Shown: one piece after another, positions 42,398-51,948 of the stretch | Layout of the letters: the number at the start of each line of letters is the position of its first letter | Position numbering within the stretch: the first letter of the stretch is position 1 | Program-made: the position numbers and the translations under genes | Notes under the pieces: model-generated | Database searches by the model: none | Seen by the model: only the letters and a program-made list of their open reading frames with translations | Told to the model about the DNA's origin: nothing | Assembly (NCBI RefSeq): GCF_021654135.1 | Contig: NZ_JAKGSD010000007.1 | Coordinates: 1 to 64,000 of the forward strand | Direction: 5' to 3' | Length of the DNA stretch: 64,000 nt | Origin: Amycolatopsis tucumanensis | Lineage (GTDB): Bacteria; Actinomycetota; Actinomycetes; Mycobacteriales; Pseudonocardiaceae

Positions 42398-43552
42398 TCA
42401 GGTGAAGGCCGCGAGGACGGCGGCGACCGCCGCGAGCACGGCGAGCAGGATCAGGGCCGTGCTGTACCCGCCGACCCGCTCGGCGAGCACGATCGCCCCA
42501 CCCGGGGCGATGGCCGTCGCCGCGGTGATCGGGGCGTTGAACATCCCGTTGAGCGCCCCGAACCGGGTCGTCGTCCACCGGTCGGCGACCGCCGTGGCCT
42601 GCACGAGCGTGTAGGCGCCGCGGGCCATCCCCATCACCACCGCGACCGCCAGCAACGCGCCCGCGGGCCCGGGCAGCAGAGCCAGCAGGACCAGCGCGGC
42701 ACAACTCGCGGCGAGGACGCCGACCGTGCGGGACGCGGGCGCGCTGGTGCGCGGCACGGCGGCGAAGACGAGCCGCCCGAGGACCTGCCCGGCCCCGACG
42801 AGCCCCAGCGCGACCGACGCGATCGCATGGCTCAGGCCGCGTTCGACGAACAGCGGCACGACCACGATCGCCGACGCGTACAAGCCGAGAGCGGCCAGAG
42901 TCATCGCCGTCTGCAGCAACCGGAACCGCGCGGAGCGGGTCACCTGCCGGACCGGGGTGGCGGCCGGTCGCGTGCGGTGGTCCGGCCAGGCCGGCGTGAG
43001 CAGCAGCCAGTGCACGGGCAGGTTGACGAGCAGGAAGACCGCGGCGTAGACGAGGTAGCTCGCGCGCCAGCCGACCTGGTCGACCAGCAACGCGGTGACC
43101 GGCGCGAACACGGTGCTCGCCAGGCCGCCGACGAGCGTCACGACGGTCAGCGGACGGGCGCGGCGGTCGCCGTACCAGCAGGTGATCGCCGCGAACACCG
43201 GCGGGTACAGCTGCGTCGCCTGCGCGACGCCGACGACCACCCAGGCGAGGAAGAACAGCGGCCTGCTCGGCGCCGTCGCGACCAGCACGAGCGCCACGGC
43301 GGCGAGCGCGGAGCCCGCGGTCATCACCGGCCGCGGGCCGTACCGGTCGAGCAGGCGGCCGACCGGGATCCCCGCGACCGCCGCGACCAGCAGGCCCGCC
43401 GAGAAGGCGAGCGTGATCGTGCCCGGTGTCCACCCGGTGGTGCCCGCGATCTGCGCGGTGGCGACCGGGAGCGCGTAGTACAGCGCGCCCCAGCTGACCA
43501 CCTGGGTGCCGCACATCCCGATCAGGGCGCGGCGGAGGCGGATCTCCTCCAC
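42398..43552 (-). CDS. MFS transporter
   Basis: A 384-residue major facilitator with 12 predicted helices. The loop 2-3 signature is GIPVGRLLDRYGPRPVM near residue 62, and WGALYYALPV near 22 recalls the oxalate/formate-antiporter-like (MCT-like) branch, which carries small carboxylates. The GTG at 43552 follows GAGG and lies 8 bp after the stop of the acyl-CoA synthetase gene, so both are likely co-transcribed. Import or export of a carboxylic acid to be activated by the ligase is a reasonable guess. Confidence 0.8.
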   Translation of the reverse strand: MEEIRLRRALIGMCGTQVVSWGALYYALPVATAQIAGTTGWTPGTITLAFSAGLLVAAVAGIPVGRLLDRYGPRPVMTAGSALAAVALVLVATAPSRPLFFLAWVVVGVAQATQLYPPVFAAITCWYGDRRARPLTVVTLVGGLASTVFAPVTALLVDQVGWRASYLVYAAVFLLVNLPVHWLLLTPAWPDHRTRPAATPVRQVTRSARFRLLQTAMTLAALGLYASAIVVVPLFVERGLSHAIASVALGLVGAGQVLGRLVFAAVPRTSAPASRTVGVLAASCAALVLLALLPGPAGALLAVAVVMGMARGAYTLVQATAVADRWTTTRFGALNGMFNAPITAATAIAPGGAIVLAERVGGYSTALILLAVLAAVAAVLAAFT

Positions 43553-43560
43553 GGCGCGCC

Positions 43561-45189
43561 TCAGCTCAGCTTGTTGCGGAGGACCTTCCCGGTGGCGTTG
43601 CGTGGCAGCTCCGGCACGAACTCGACGTCGCGCGGCACCTTGTAGCGGGCGAGGTTGCCCTTGACGTAGTCGCGGATCGCGTCGGCGTCGAGCTTGGAGT
43701 CCTTCTTCGTCACCACGATCGCCTTGAGGCGCTGGCCGAAGTCGGCGTCCGGCACGCCGATCACGGCGGCTTCGAGCACGTCCGGGTGCTCGACGAGCAG
43801 GTTCTCCACCTCGACCGGGAACACGTTCTCGCCGCCGGAGACGATCATCTCGTCGTCGCGGCCGTCGATGAACAGCAGGCCGTCCTCGTCGAAGTGGCCG
43901 ACGTCGCCGGTGGAGAGCAGGCCGTCGATGATCTCCTTGTGGCGGCCGTCGGTGTAGCCCTCGAAGGACAGGCCGCTGCCGACGAAGACGCGCCCGGTGA
44001 CGTGCGGCTCGGTGATGCGGTTGCCCTGCTCGTCGTACAGCTGGACCTTGCAGGTGACCGGCGGGCGGCCGACGGTGCCGGGGGCCTTGCGCCAGTCCTC
44101 CGGGGTGGCGACGGTGGCGACCGCGACCTCGGTGGAGCCGTACAGGTTGTAGATCACGTCGCCGAACGCCTCGGTGGCGCGGTTGCCGAGGTCGGGGGAC
44201 AACGCGGAGCCCGCGACGAAGATGATCCGCAGCGACGACGTGTCGTACTTGCCCAGGATGTCCGGGCCGAGGTCGACGATGCGCTGCAGCATGGTCGGGA
44301 CGAGGACCAGCGCGGTGCACCCGTGGTCGGCGACGCCCTTCAGCGTGGCTTCGGGGTCGAACCGGCGGCGCAGCACGACCTTGCAGCCGAGCGCGAACGA
44401 CAGGATGAACTGCGAGATGCCGGTGCCGTGGAAGATGGGCGCGCCGAGGAACGTGGCCTCGCCGGCGCGCAACGGGATGCGGTCGAGGAACTGGACGGTG
44501 GCCAGCACGGAGGTCCGCTCGCGCGGCGCGCCCTTCGGGGTGCCGGTGGTGCCGCTGGTGAGCAGCACGAACCCGCCGCGCTGGGGCGGCGGCGGCAGTG
44601 GGCGGTCGTCGGTGCTGGCGATGAGCTCGTCGAGGACGGGGATGCGGTCCGCCGGGTCGGGTTCGTCCACCCAGGCCAGGTAGCGGTCGACGGTGTCCGG
44701 GATGCCGGAGAGCAGGTCGGTGAACTCCTGGTCGTAGACGAGCACCTGCACCTTTTCCCGCGCCGCGACGTCGGTGAGCTGCGGTTTCGCGAAGCCGGTG
44801 TTCATCAACAGGAGGCGCGCGCCGACCTTGCCCGCCGCGATCATGACCGTGACCAGGCCGCGGTGGTCCCGGCACAGCGCCGCGATGACGGTGCCCGGGC
44901 GGACGCCGCGCTCTTCCCAGGCGCGGGCGAGGGCGTTGGAGCGCAGGTCCAGCTCGCGGAAGGTGAGCGGCCCCAGCTCGTCGACCAGCCCGATGGCGTT
45001 CGGATCGCGCCGGGCGGAGGTCTGCGCCGCGGCGGCGAACGGGCCCACCTTGCGGGTGGCGATCACGCTGCGCAGGCCCTCGTCCAGCCGGGGAAACGGG
45101 ACGAGCCCGGCGCGCCACATGACCTCCAGGCCGCGGGCGGTCTCCGCCACCTTGCCGGGGAGCACGGACAAGCGGGGCGGAATACGCAT
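43561..45189 (-). CDS. Acyl-CoA synthetase (AMP-forming, FadD-type)
   Basis: A 542-residue ANL-superfamily ligase that activates a fatty or other carboxylic acid to its CoA thioester via an acyl-adenylate. The P-loop LLTSGTTGTPKG is near 213, the adenine motif YGSTEVAVA near 350, the hinge region STGDVGHFDEDGLLFIDGRDDEMIVSGG near 430, and the catalytic lysine in LPRNATGKVLRNKL at the C-terminus. The ATG at 45189 has GGAGG 7 nt upstream, better than the ATG at 45204. It forms an operon with the MFS gene that follows. Confidence 0.87.
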   Translation of the reverse strand: MRIPPRLSVLPGKVAETARGLEVMWRAGLVPFPRLDEGLRSVIATRKVGPFAAAAQTSARRDPNAIGLVDELGPLTFRELDLRSNALARAWEERGVRPGTVIAALCRDHRGLVTVMIAAGKVGARLLLMNTGFAKPQLTDVAAREKVQVLVYDQEFTDLLSGIPDTVDRYLAWVDEPDPADRIPVLDELIASTDDRPLPPPPQRGGFVLLTSGTTGTPKGAPRERTSVLATVQFLDRIPLRAGEATFLGAPIFHGTGISQFILSFALGCKVVLRRRFDPEATLKGVADHGCTALVLVPTMLQRIVDLGPDILGKYDTSSLRIIFVAGSALSPDLGNRATEAFGDVIYNLYGSTEVAVATVATPEDWRKAPGTVGRPPVTCKVQLYDEQGNRITEPHVTGRVFVGSGLSFEGYTDGRHKEIIDGLLSTGDVGHFDEDGLLFIDGRDDEMIVSGGENVFPVEVENLLVEHPDVLEAAVIGVPDADFGQRLKAIVVTKKDSKLDADAIRDYVKGNLARYKVPRDVEFVPELPRNATGKVLRNKLS

Positions 45190-45299
45190 GGACAGCACCT
45201 CCATTGGGCCGACCGTACTGGGAGTATGTGTGGTTACTGGACAGTAGCCGAAAGGCGAGGGGACGCGCCAGCGGTTGCGGCGGGTGAGGCGGAGCGGAC

Positions 45300-45960
45300 A
45301 AATCGGGCGGGGTGGGGGTGGGGTGGGAAGGCGGGGGGGGCGGAGCGGAGCGGCGGAGCGGGGGCGAAGCGGAGCGGCGGGTCGCGGAGCGGGCGCGGCA
45401 GCGCGAGCGGCCCAGACGGGGCGGGGCGGCGCGAGCGGCGCGGGCGCGGCAGCGCGAGCGGCGCGCGCAGAGCGGGGCGGCACCGGCGGCGACTACCCGA
45501 GCGGAGTAGACGCGGTAGCGCGGGTGGCAGAGGGCGGCGGGGCGCGGCGACGCGCGGCCGCGCCGGGCGGGCGCCGCACGAAGCGGGCAACGCAGGCATG
45601 CGCGGGGGCGCGGGCCGCCCGGGAAACATGCCGACAACCGCGACAGTGCGGCAGCCAGAGCGGTACGGGCCTGAAGCGCCCGAGGCATCGCAGCGCGAGA
45701 GCCGCCGCGAGGGCGCGGCAGAGCGCGAGCGGCGCGGCAGAGCGCGAGCGGCGCGGCAGAGCGCGCAGTTAGCGCGGGGCGCATCAGCACCGGGCGTAGC
45801 GCGGGGCGCGGCAAGACGCGCAGTTAGCGCCAGTCGTCCAAAGCGCCAAGCGCCTTCAAAACACGGCAGCGCCAAGCGCCGAGCGCAGCCAAAACGCGGC
45901 AGCGGCGAGCGTCAAGCGCAGCCAAAGCGCGAGCTGCGGCGGGCCAGCGAGCGCGCAGCG
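45300..45960. repeat. Low-complexity purine/GC array
   Basis: About 660 bp composed of short overlapping variants of GCGGAGCGG, GCGCGGCAGCGCGAGCGG and GCGCAGCC. The clearest unit is the 19-mer GCGCGGCAGAGCGCGAGCG at 45713-45731, 45732-45750 and a partial third from 45751. Long open frames on both strands are a result of this composition; none has a start signal or protein-like sequence. Confidence 0.8.
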
Positions 45961-45981
45961 CATGCCCTGAACCCAACCCAG

Positions 45982-46131
45982 CTGGGTGGTCATCCCGTCG
46001 CCTGACACCGGCGCCATCACCTTGAGCCAGGGCCGCAACCCAGCCGCCAACCGCAGGCCGAACATGCCAACCTTGCGGCCCTGGCTCAAGGTGATATGCC
46101 CAAACCGGAAGGCGACGGGATGACCACCCAG
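45982..46131. repeat. 150-nt foldback element
   Basis: Two pairs of perfect complementary arms are nested: 22 bp at 45982-46003 with 46110-46131 (outer, beginning CTGGGTGGTCATCCC), and 23 bp at 46016-46038 with 46073-46095 (inner, beginning ATCACCTTGAGCC). They are separated by small asymmetric bulges of 12 and 14 nt and end in a 34-nt loop. The arms are identical over 45 bp, which suggests a recent or maintained structure. Confidence 0.85.
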
Positions 46132-46271
46132 CCACCCACCCGAGGCGAGACGACAACAGTCCCCCATCATCCCGGAGCCTGCCCGTCCGGCGAGGACTAT
46201 CCCTTGATCTTCAAAGCCCGGCAGGGGCGATGCGCGCGAAAACTGTCGTACCCCCAGCGCACAATGAACAG

Positions 46272-47930
46272 GTGCAGGTCATCGTCACGCGAGAGGAGGA
46301 CGGCGACTTCCTCGTATCCACCCCCACCGAGCAACAGCACCTACCCGAGCACCACCTGGCGAAGCACCTCGAGAACCTGGAGCGGACCGAAAACCCCCGC
46401 TGGGTCTTCCCCTCGGTCCCACAGCTCTACCCCCTCCTCCTGCGCTCGAACCTCCGCCTGCGGCGCTGCCACGACCTCGCCCTCACCGAAGGTCTCCTGC
46501 TCGCGGCAGAAGGCAAAGCCGGTCAGCCCAAGGCACTGCCCGCGGCCTGGGCTCGGCTCCACGGTCAGGAACCACCGCCGGACGCGCCCGGCCACGCGGA
46601 CGCCCAGCCGGCCCTCTTCGAGACCCGCGGCTCCGGCCTCCCGCCCGGCACGAGCGTCGCCGAGGCGGCTGCCGCTGTGCTCGCCGACCAGGAGCGCCGC
46701 ATGAGGCACGTCGAGCACCCGGAGCGCTTCCGGTTGCTCGTCGCAGCCGAATCGGCCAGCGCGCTCGTCGCCGAGGAGATGCGGGCCCACGGGTTGCCGT
46801 GGCGGGCCGACGTGCACGACGCCCTCCTGACCGAACTGCTCGGGCCCCGCGTGCCGGCCGGCCAGCGGCCCAAGAAACTCGTCGAGCTGGCGGCGCGCAT
46901 CACCGAGGCCTTCGGCGGCAAACCGGTGAACCCGGACAGCCCGCAGACCATCGTGCGCGCGTTCGGCCGCGAGGGCATCTCCATCCCCTCCGCCAGGGCA
47001 CACGTCCTGCGTGACGTCGACCACCCGGCCGTCCCACTGCTCATCGAGTACCGCGAACTCTCCCGGCTGCACTCGGCCAACGGCTGGGCATGGCTCGACG
47101 AATGGGTTACCGACGGGCGGTTCCGGCCCGAGTGGGTCGTCGGCGGCGTGGTGTCCGGCCGGTGGGCCAGCAGCGGCGGCGGCGCACTCCAGATCCCCAA
47201 GACCCTGCGCGTGTGCGTGAAAGCCGACCCCGGCTGGAAACTCGTCGTGGCCGACGCCGCCCAGCTCGAACCCCGCGTGCTGGCCGCCCTCTCCGGCGAC
47301 CGCCGCCTTGCCGAAGCCTCCGCCTCCACGGACCTGTACGCCCGCCTGTCCGAAGCCATGTTCGCCGGCACGATGACCCCCGAAGCCGGACGGCCCCGCG
47401 CGAAGATCGCCATGCTGTCCGCGATGTACGGCGGCACGGCCGGCGAGGCCGCGTCGCTGCTCGCCCTGCTGCGGCAGCGCTTCCCGGACGCCGTGTCCTA
47501 TGTGGAGCGTGCCGCGCAAGCCGGGGAACGCGGTGAGCGCGTCCGCTCCCGGCTCGGGCGCGTCTCCCCCGCGCCGAGCGAAGCGTGGCGCGCCCTCACC
47601 GGCGGCGCGAACGAGGACGAGACCCGCGCCCGCCAAGCCGCCCGCAACTGGGGCCGCTTCACCCGCAACTTCGTCGTGCAGGCCAGCGCGGCCGACTTCA
47701 CCGCGGTGCTGCTCGCCACCCTGCGCCGCAAGCTGCCCGAGCCCGCCCACCTGGTGTTCTTCCAGCACGACGAGGTCATCGTGCACACGCCCGAGGACCT
47801 CGCGCCCGCCGTCGAAGCCGCCATCGGCGAGTCCGTGCCCGAAGCCGCCGCGCTCACGTTCGGCGCCGCCTGCCCCGTGCACTTCCCCATGCAACCGGTC
47901 ACCGTCGACACCTACGCCGACGCCAAATAG
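46272..47930 (+). CDS. Family-A DNA polymerase with degenerate 3'-5' exonuclease region
   Basis: A 552-residue PolI-like protein of the actinobacterial 'bifunctional 3'-5' exonuclease/DNA polymerase' group, shorter than PolA and without a 5'-3' exonuclease. Motif A is VADAAQLEPRVLAALSGD (catalytic D), motif B RAKIAMLSAMYGG, motif C FFQHDEVIVHTP (HDE), so the polymerase looks active. The first 150 residues show no DxE exonuclease I motif. The GTG at 46272 is chosen because the conserved sequence (VQVIVTREEDGDFLV) starts there, but an ATG at 46230 is possible. Likely a repair or damage-related polymerase. Its stop abuts the hrpA stop with no gap. Confidence 0.85.
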   Translation: MQVIVTREEDGDFLVSTPTEQQHLPEHHLAKHLENLERTENPRWVFPSVPQLYPLLLRSNLRLRRCHDLALTEGLLLAAEGKAGQPKALPAAWARLHGQEPPPDAPGHADAQPALFETRGSGLPPGTSVAEAAAAVLADQERRMRHVEHPERFRLLVAAESASALVAEEMRAHGLPWRADVHDALLTELLGPRVPAGQRPKKLVELAARITEAFGGKPVNPDSPQTIVRAFGREGISIPSARAHVLRDVDHPAVPLLIEYRELSRLHSANGWAWLDEWVTDGRFRPEWVVGGVVSGRWASSGGGALQIPKTLRVCVKADPGWKLVVADAAQLEPRVLAALSGDRRLAEASASTDLYARLSEAMFAGTMTPEAGRPRAKIAMLSAMYGGTAGEAASLLALLRQRFPDAVSYVERAAQAGERGERVRSRLGRVSPAPSEAWRALTGGANEDETRARQAARNWGRFTRNFVVQASAADFTAVLLATLRRKLPEPAHLVFFQHDEVIVHTPEDLAPAVEAAIGESVPEAAALTFGAACPVHFPMQPVTVDTYADAK

Positions 47931-50900
47931 CTAAGCGGCGGCCTTGTCCAGCGCCCGGATCACCCGCTTCAACGACACCGGGTGCGCCGTGCCGAGGGTC
48001 TGCGCGAAGAAACTCACCCGCAGCTCCTCGATCATCCACCGCACCTCGAGCAGCTCCGGCCCCGGCGACACACCCGGCGGGAGCGCGGCGACAGCCGCCT
48101 CGTACTCGCCCGTCACCCACTCGACGTCACGCAGCAGCTCGACGTCCTTCGCGCCCGTCGACGGCAGTTTCTCCACCCGCCGCCCGATCCCACGCAGGTA
48201 CCGGACCAGGTGCGGCAGCCGGTCGAACCCGGTCGCCGTGACGAAACCGGGGTACACCAGCCGCGACAGCTGCTGCCGCATGTCCGCCAGCGACTCCGCC
48301 GGCCCACGCGCGCCCTCCAGCGCCACCTCGGCCTCGTTGGCGGCCTTCAGGACCTTCTCGACCTCGGTGAGCACGTCCAGCACCGCCGGGTTCAGCGCAC
48401 CGCGCACCTTCTCCAGCAGCACCGCGAACCCGGCCTCGTCCCACACCGGGCCGCCGTTGTCGGCCATCAGCTTGTCCACCGCGCAGTCGACGCAGTCCTC
48501 CAGCAGCGCCGCGACGCTGCCGTGCGGGTTCCGGCTCAGCGTCAGCTTCGCCTGGTTGGTCAACGCCCTGTTGATGAACTTCATCGGCGAGGGCATGTTG
48601 AGCCGCAACAGTTTCCGCGTTCCCTGCCACATCCGCTGCCGCTGCTGCACCGGCGTGTCCAGCATGCGCACGGCCACCGTGTCGCCCTCGTCGACCAGCG
48701 CCGGGTACGCCTTCACCTGGTGCCCGCGCCGCTTCCCGGCGAACACCCGCGGCAGCTCGCCGAAGGCGGGCGTGGTCAGGCCGGCCCGCTCGATGCTGTC
48801 CGCGGCCGCCGAGATCGTCGCCCGCACCTCGCCGCTCAGCTTCTCCTTGAGGACCGCCAGGTCCTTGCCCTCGGCGAGCTTGCGGCGCTTGTCGTTGACC
48901 ACCCGGAACGTCATCCGCAGGTGGTGCGGCACCGCGTCGAGCTGCCACGCGTCCGGCGGCACCGCGACCCCGCGCAGCGCCTCCAGCTCGCGGGCCAGCA
49001 CGTCGAGCAGCGGGCCGTCCTCGGGGCCGACCCTGGACAGCACCTGCGCGGCGGTGTCCGGGGCGGGCACGAAGTTGCGCCGCAGCTGCTTCGGCAACGA
49101 CTTGATCAGCGCCGTGACCAGCTCCTCGCGCAACCCCGGCACCTGCCAGTCGAACCCGTCGGGCGTGACCTGGTTGAGCACCGCGACCGGGATGTGCACG
49201 GTGACACCGTCAGCGTCGGCGCCCGGCTCGAACTGGTAGGTCAGCGGGAACCGCAGCGAGCCCTGCGTCCAGGTGTCCGGGTAGTCCGATTCGGACACCT
49301 GCTGCGCGGCCTCGTTGAGCAGCATGGCCTTTTCGAAGTTCAGCAGGTCCGGCTGGGCGCCGCGGACCTTCTTCCACCAGCTGTCGAAGTGCCGCGCGGA
49401 CACGACTTCCGCGGGGATCCGCTGGTCGTAGAACTCGAACAGGGTTTCGTCGTCGACCAGCAGGTCGCGGCGCCGGGCCCGGTTCTCCAGGTCCTCGACC
49501 TCGTCGAGCAGCGCCCGGTTCTCTTTGAAGAACTTGTGGCCGGTGTCCCAGTCGCCCTCCACGAGCGCGTGGCGGATGAACAGCTCGCGCGAGGTTTCCG
49601 GGTCGATGCGCCCGTAGTCCACCTTGCGGCCGACGACCAGCGGCACCCCGTACAGCGTCACCCGCTCGGAGGCCACCACCGCGCCGCGCTTGCGTTCCCA
49701 GTGCGGCTCCGAGTAGGTGCGCTTGACGACGTGCTGCGCCAGCGGCTCGATCCACTCCGGCTCGATGCGCGCGTTGACCCGGCCCCACAGCTTCGACGTC
49801 TCGACCAGCTCCGCCGACATCACCCAGCGCGGCTGCTTCTTGAACAGCGCCGAGCCGGGGAAGATCGCGAACCGGGTGCCGCGCGCGCCGAGGTAGTCGC
49901 CCTTCTCCGGGTCCTTGAGCCCGATGTGCGACAGCAGCCCGGCGATCAGCGCGGTGTGCACGCGCTGCGGGTCGGCAGGCTCGGAGTTGAGCGTGACGCC
50001 CAGCGGTTTGGCGAGCTGCCGCAGCTGGCTGTAGATGTCCTGCCACTCCCGCACGCGCAGGTAGTTCAGGTACTCCGCCTTGCAGCGCTTGCGGAACTGG
50101 CTGTTCGACAGCGTCTTCTGCAGCTCCCGCAGGTACTCCCACAGGTTCAGGTAGGCCACGAAGTCCGAGGACTTGTCGGCGAACCGGGCGTGCTGCTGGG
50201 CCGCGGCCTCCTGCTTGTCCGCGGGACGCTCGCGCGGGTCCTGGATGGACAACGCGGCGGTGATGATCATGACCTCGCGGACGCAGCCGGTGCGCGCGCC
50301 CTCCAGCACCATCCGGCCCAGCCGCGGGTCGACGGGCAGTTGCGCGAGCTGACGGCCGATCTCGGTGAGCCGCCGCTCCTTCGCAGACTCCTCCAGCGCG
50401 CCGAGTTCCTGCAGCAGCTGGACACCGGCGGTGATCTGGCGGCGGTCCGGCGGGTCGACGAACGGGAACGCGGCCAGGTCGCCCAGGCCGAGCGAGGTCA
50501 TCTGCAGGATGACCGACGCGAGGTTGGTGCGCAGGATCTCCGGGTCGGTGAACTCCGGCCGGGACAGGAAATCCTCTTCGCTGTAGAGCCGGATGCAGAT
50601 ACCGTCGGAGGTGCGGCCGCAGCGGCCCTTGCGCTGGTTGGCCGAGGCCTGCGAGACCGGCTCGATCGGCAGCCGCTGCACCTTGGTGCGGTGGCTGTAG
50701 CGGGAGATGCGGGCGGTGCCCGGGTCGATGACGTACTTGATGCCCGGCACGGTCAGCGACGTCTCGGCGACGTTGGTGGCCAGCACGATCCGGCGGCCGG
50801 TGTGGCGGCTGAACACGCGGTGCTGGTCCGCCGCGGACAGGCGCGCGTACAGCGGCAGCACCTCGGTGTTGCGGAGGTCCATCTTGTTCAGCGCGTCGGC

Positions 50901-51803
50901 GGTGTCGCGGATCTCCCGCTCGCCGGAGAGGAACACGAGGATGTCGCCGGGGCCCTCGGCGCACAGCTCCTCGACCGCGTCGGCGATGGCGGTGACCTGG
51001 TCGCGGTCCTCGGAGGCCGGGTCGTCCGGGTCGACGATCGGGCGGTAGCGGACCTCGACCGGATAGGTGCGGCCGGAAACCTCCACGATCGGCGCGTCGC
51101 CGAAGTGCTTGGAGAACCGCTCCGGGTCGATGGTCGCCGAGGTGATGATCACCTTGAGGTCGGGGCGCTTCGGCAGGAGTTGCTTGAGGTAGCCGAGGAT
51201 GAAGTCGATGTTGAGGCTGCGCTCGTGGGCCTCGTCGATGATGAGCGTGTCGTAGCGGCGCAGCATCCGGTCGCTCTGGATCTCGGCGAGCAGGATGCCG
51301 TCGGTCATCAGCTTGACCATGGTGTCGTCGCCGCTGGAGTCGGTGAAGCGCACCTTGTAGCCGACCGTGCTGCCCAGCTCGGTCTTCAGCTCCTCGGCGA
51401 TGCGCTCGGCGACCGTGCGCGCGGCCAGGCGGCGGGGCTGGGTGTGCCCGATCTGGCCGCGCACGCCCAGGCCCAGCTCGAGGCAGATCTTCGGCAGCTG
51501 GGTGGTCTTGCCCGACCCGGTCTCGCCCGCGACGATCACCACCTGGTGGTCGCGGATCGCGGCGGCGATGTCGTCCTTGCGCTGGCTGACCGGCAGCTCG
51601 TCCGGGTAGCGGATCTCCGGCGCGCGGCGGCGCTGCACGCGGGCCTCGGCGGCGTCGATGTCGGCGGCGATCTCCCGCGCGACGCGGTCCTTGTCGCGCG
51701 CCCGGCGGGCGCCGTCGAGCCGGCGGCGCAACCGGTGCTCGTCGCGCAGCATCAAGCCGGGCAGCCGGGCCCGGAGGTCTTCGAGGGGGGATCGCGTAGA
51801 CAT
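47931..51803 (-). CDS. hrpA: ATP-dependent RNA helicase HrpA
   Basis: A 1290-residue DEAH-box helicase of full HrpA length. Walker A is VAGETGSGKTTQLPK near 94, the DEAH motif IIDEAHERSLNIDF near 190, SAT near 222, and motif VI QRKGRCGR near 425. After it come the HA2/OB-fold region and the HrpA-specific C-terminal domain (DUF3418, with WIEPLAQHVVKRTYSEPHWE near 690). It remodels RNA or ribosomal complexes; in E. coli HrpA rescues stalled ribosomes. GGAGG lies 6 nt before the ATG at 51803. Confidence 0.93.
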   Translation of the reverse strand: MSTRSPLEDLRARLPGLMLRDEHRLRRRLDGARRARDKDRVAREIAADIDAAEARVQRRRAPEIRYPDELPVSQRKDDIAAAIRDHQVVIVAGETGSGKTTQLPKICLELGLGVRGQIGHTQPRRLAARTVAERIAEELKTELGSTVGYKVRFTDSSGDDTMVKLMTDGILLAEIQSDRMLRRYDTLIIDEAHERSLNIDFILGYLKQLLPKRPDLKVIITSATIDPERFSKHFGDAPIVEVSGRTYPVEVRYRPIVDPDDPASEDRDQVTAIADAVEELCAEGPGDILVFLSGEREIRDTADALNKMDLRNTEVLPLYARLSAADQHRVFSRHTGRRIVLATNVAETSLTVPGIKYVIDPGTARISRYSHRTKVQRLPIEPVSQASANQRKGRCGRTSDGICIRLYSEEDFLSRPEFTDPEILRTNLASVILQMTSLGLGDLAAFPFVDPPDRRQITAGVQLLQELGALEESAKERRLTEIGRQLAQLPVDPRLGRMVLEGARTGCVREVMIITAALSIQDPRERPADKQEAAAQQHARFADKSSDFVAYLNLWEYLRELQKTLSNSQFRKRCKAEYLNYLRVREWQDIYSQLRQLAKPLGVTLNSEPADPQRVHTALIAGLLSHIGLKDPEKGDYLGARGTRFAIFPGSALFKKQPRWVMSAELVETSKLWGRVNARIEPEWIEPLAQHVVKRTYSEPHWERKRGAVVASERVTLYGVPLVVGRKVDYGRIDPETSRELFIRHALVEGDWDTGHKFFKENRALLDEVEDLENRARRRDLLVDDETLFEFYDQRIPAEVVSARHFDSWWKKVRGAQPDLLNFEKAMLLNEAAQQVSESDYPDTWTQGSLRFPLTYQFEPGADADGVTVHIPVAVLNQVTPDGFDWQVPGLREELVTALIKSLPKQLRRNFVPAPDTAAQVLSRVGPEDGPLLDVLARELEALRGVAVPPDAWQLDAVPHHLRMTFRVVNDKRRKLAEGKDLAVLKEKLSGEVRATISAAADSIERAGLTTPAFGELPRVFAGKRRGHQVKAYPALVDEGDTVAVRMLDTPVQQRQRMWQGTRKLLRLNMPSPMKFINRALTNQAKLTLSRNPHGSVAALLEDCVDCAVDKLMADNGGPVWDEAGFAVLLEKVRGALNPAVLDVLTEVEKVLKAANEAEVALEGARGPAESLADMRQQLSRLVYPGFVTATGFDRLPHLVRYLRGIGRRVEKLPSTGAKDVELLRDVEWVTGEYEAAVAALPPGVSPGPELLEVRWMIEELRVSFFAQTLGTAHPVSLKRVIRALDKAAA

Positions 51804-51948
51804 ACGGCCTCCAGGATAGCTCCGCGCGATCCGGCCGGCCTGCGAATATGTTCGCACCGCACCTCGAGTGGCCGGAGTGCTCGCCGTCACCGGGAGCGCG
51901 GCGGTCCGGGTGCCCAGGAACCGCTGGCGTCGCGGCCGCTCGGTGTGC

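Noticed and set aside
45982..46131. Retron msr-msd or IS200/IS605 end
   Set aside because: No reverse transcriptase or transposase gene is adjacent; only the foldback itself is supported.
45234..46170. Several overlapping Arg/Ala-rich open frames between the acyl-CoA synthetase and the polymerase
   Set aside because: They come from low-complexity repeats and lack ribosome sites, starts and recognisable domains.
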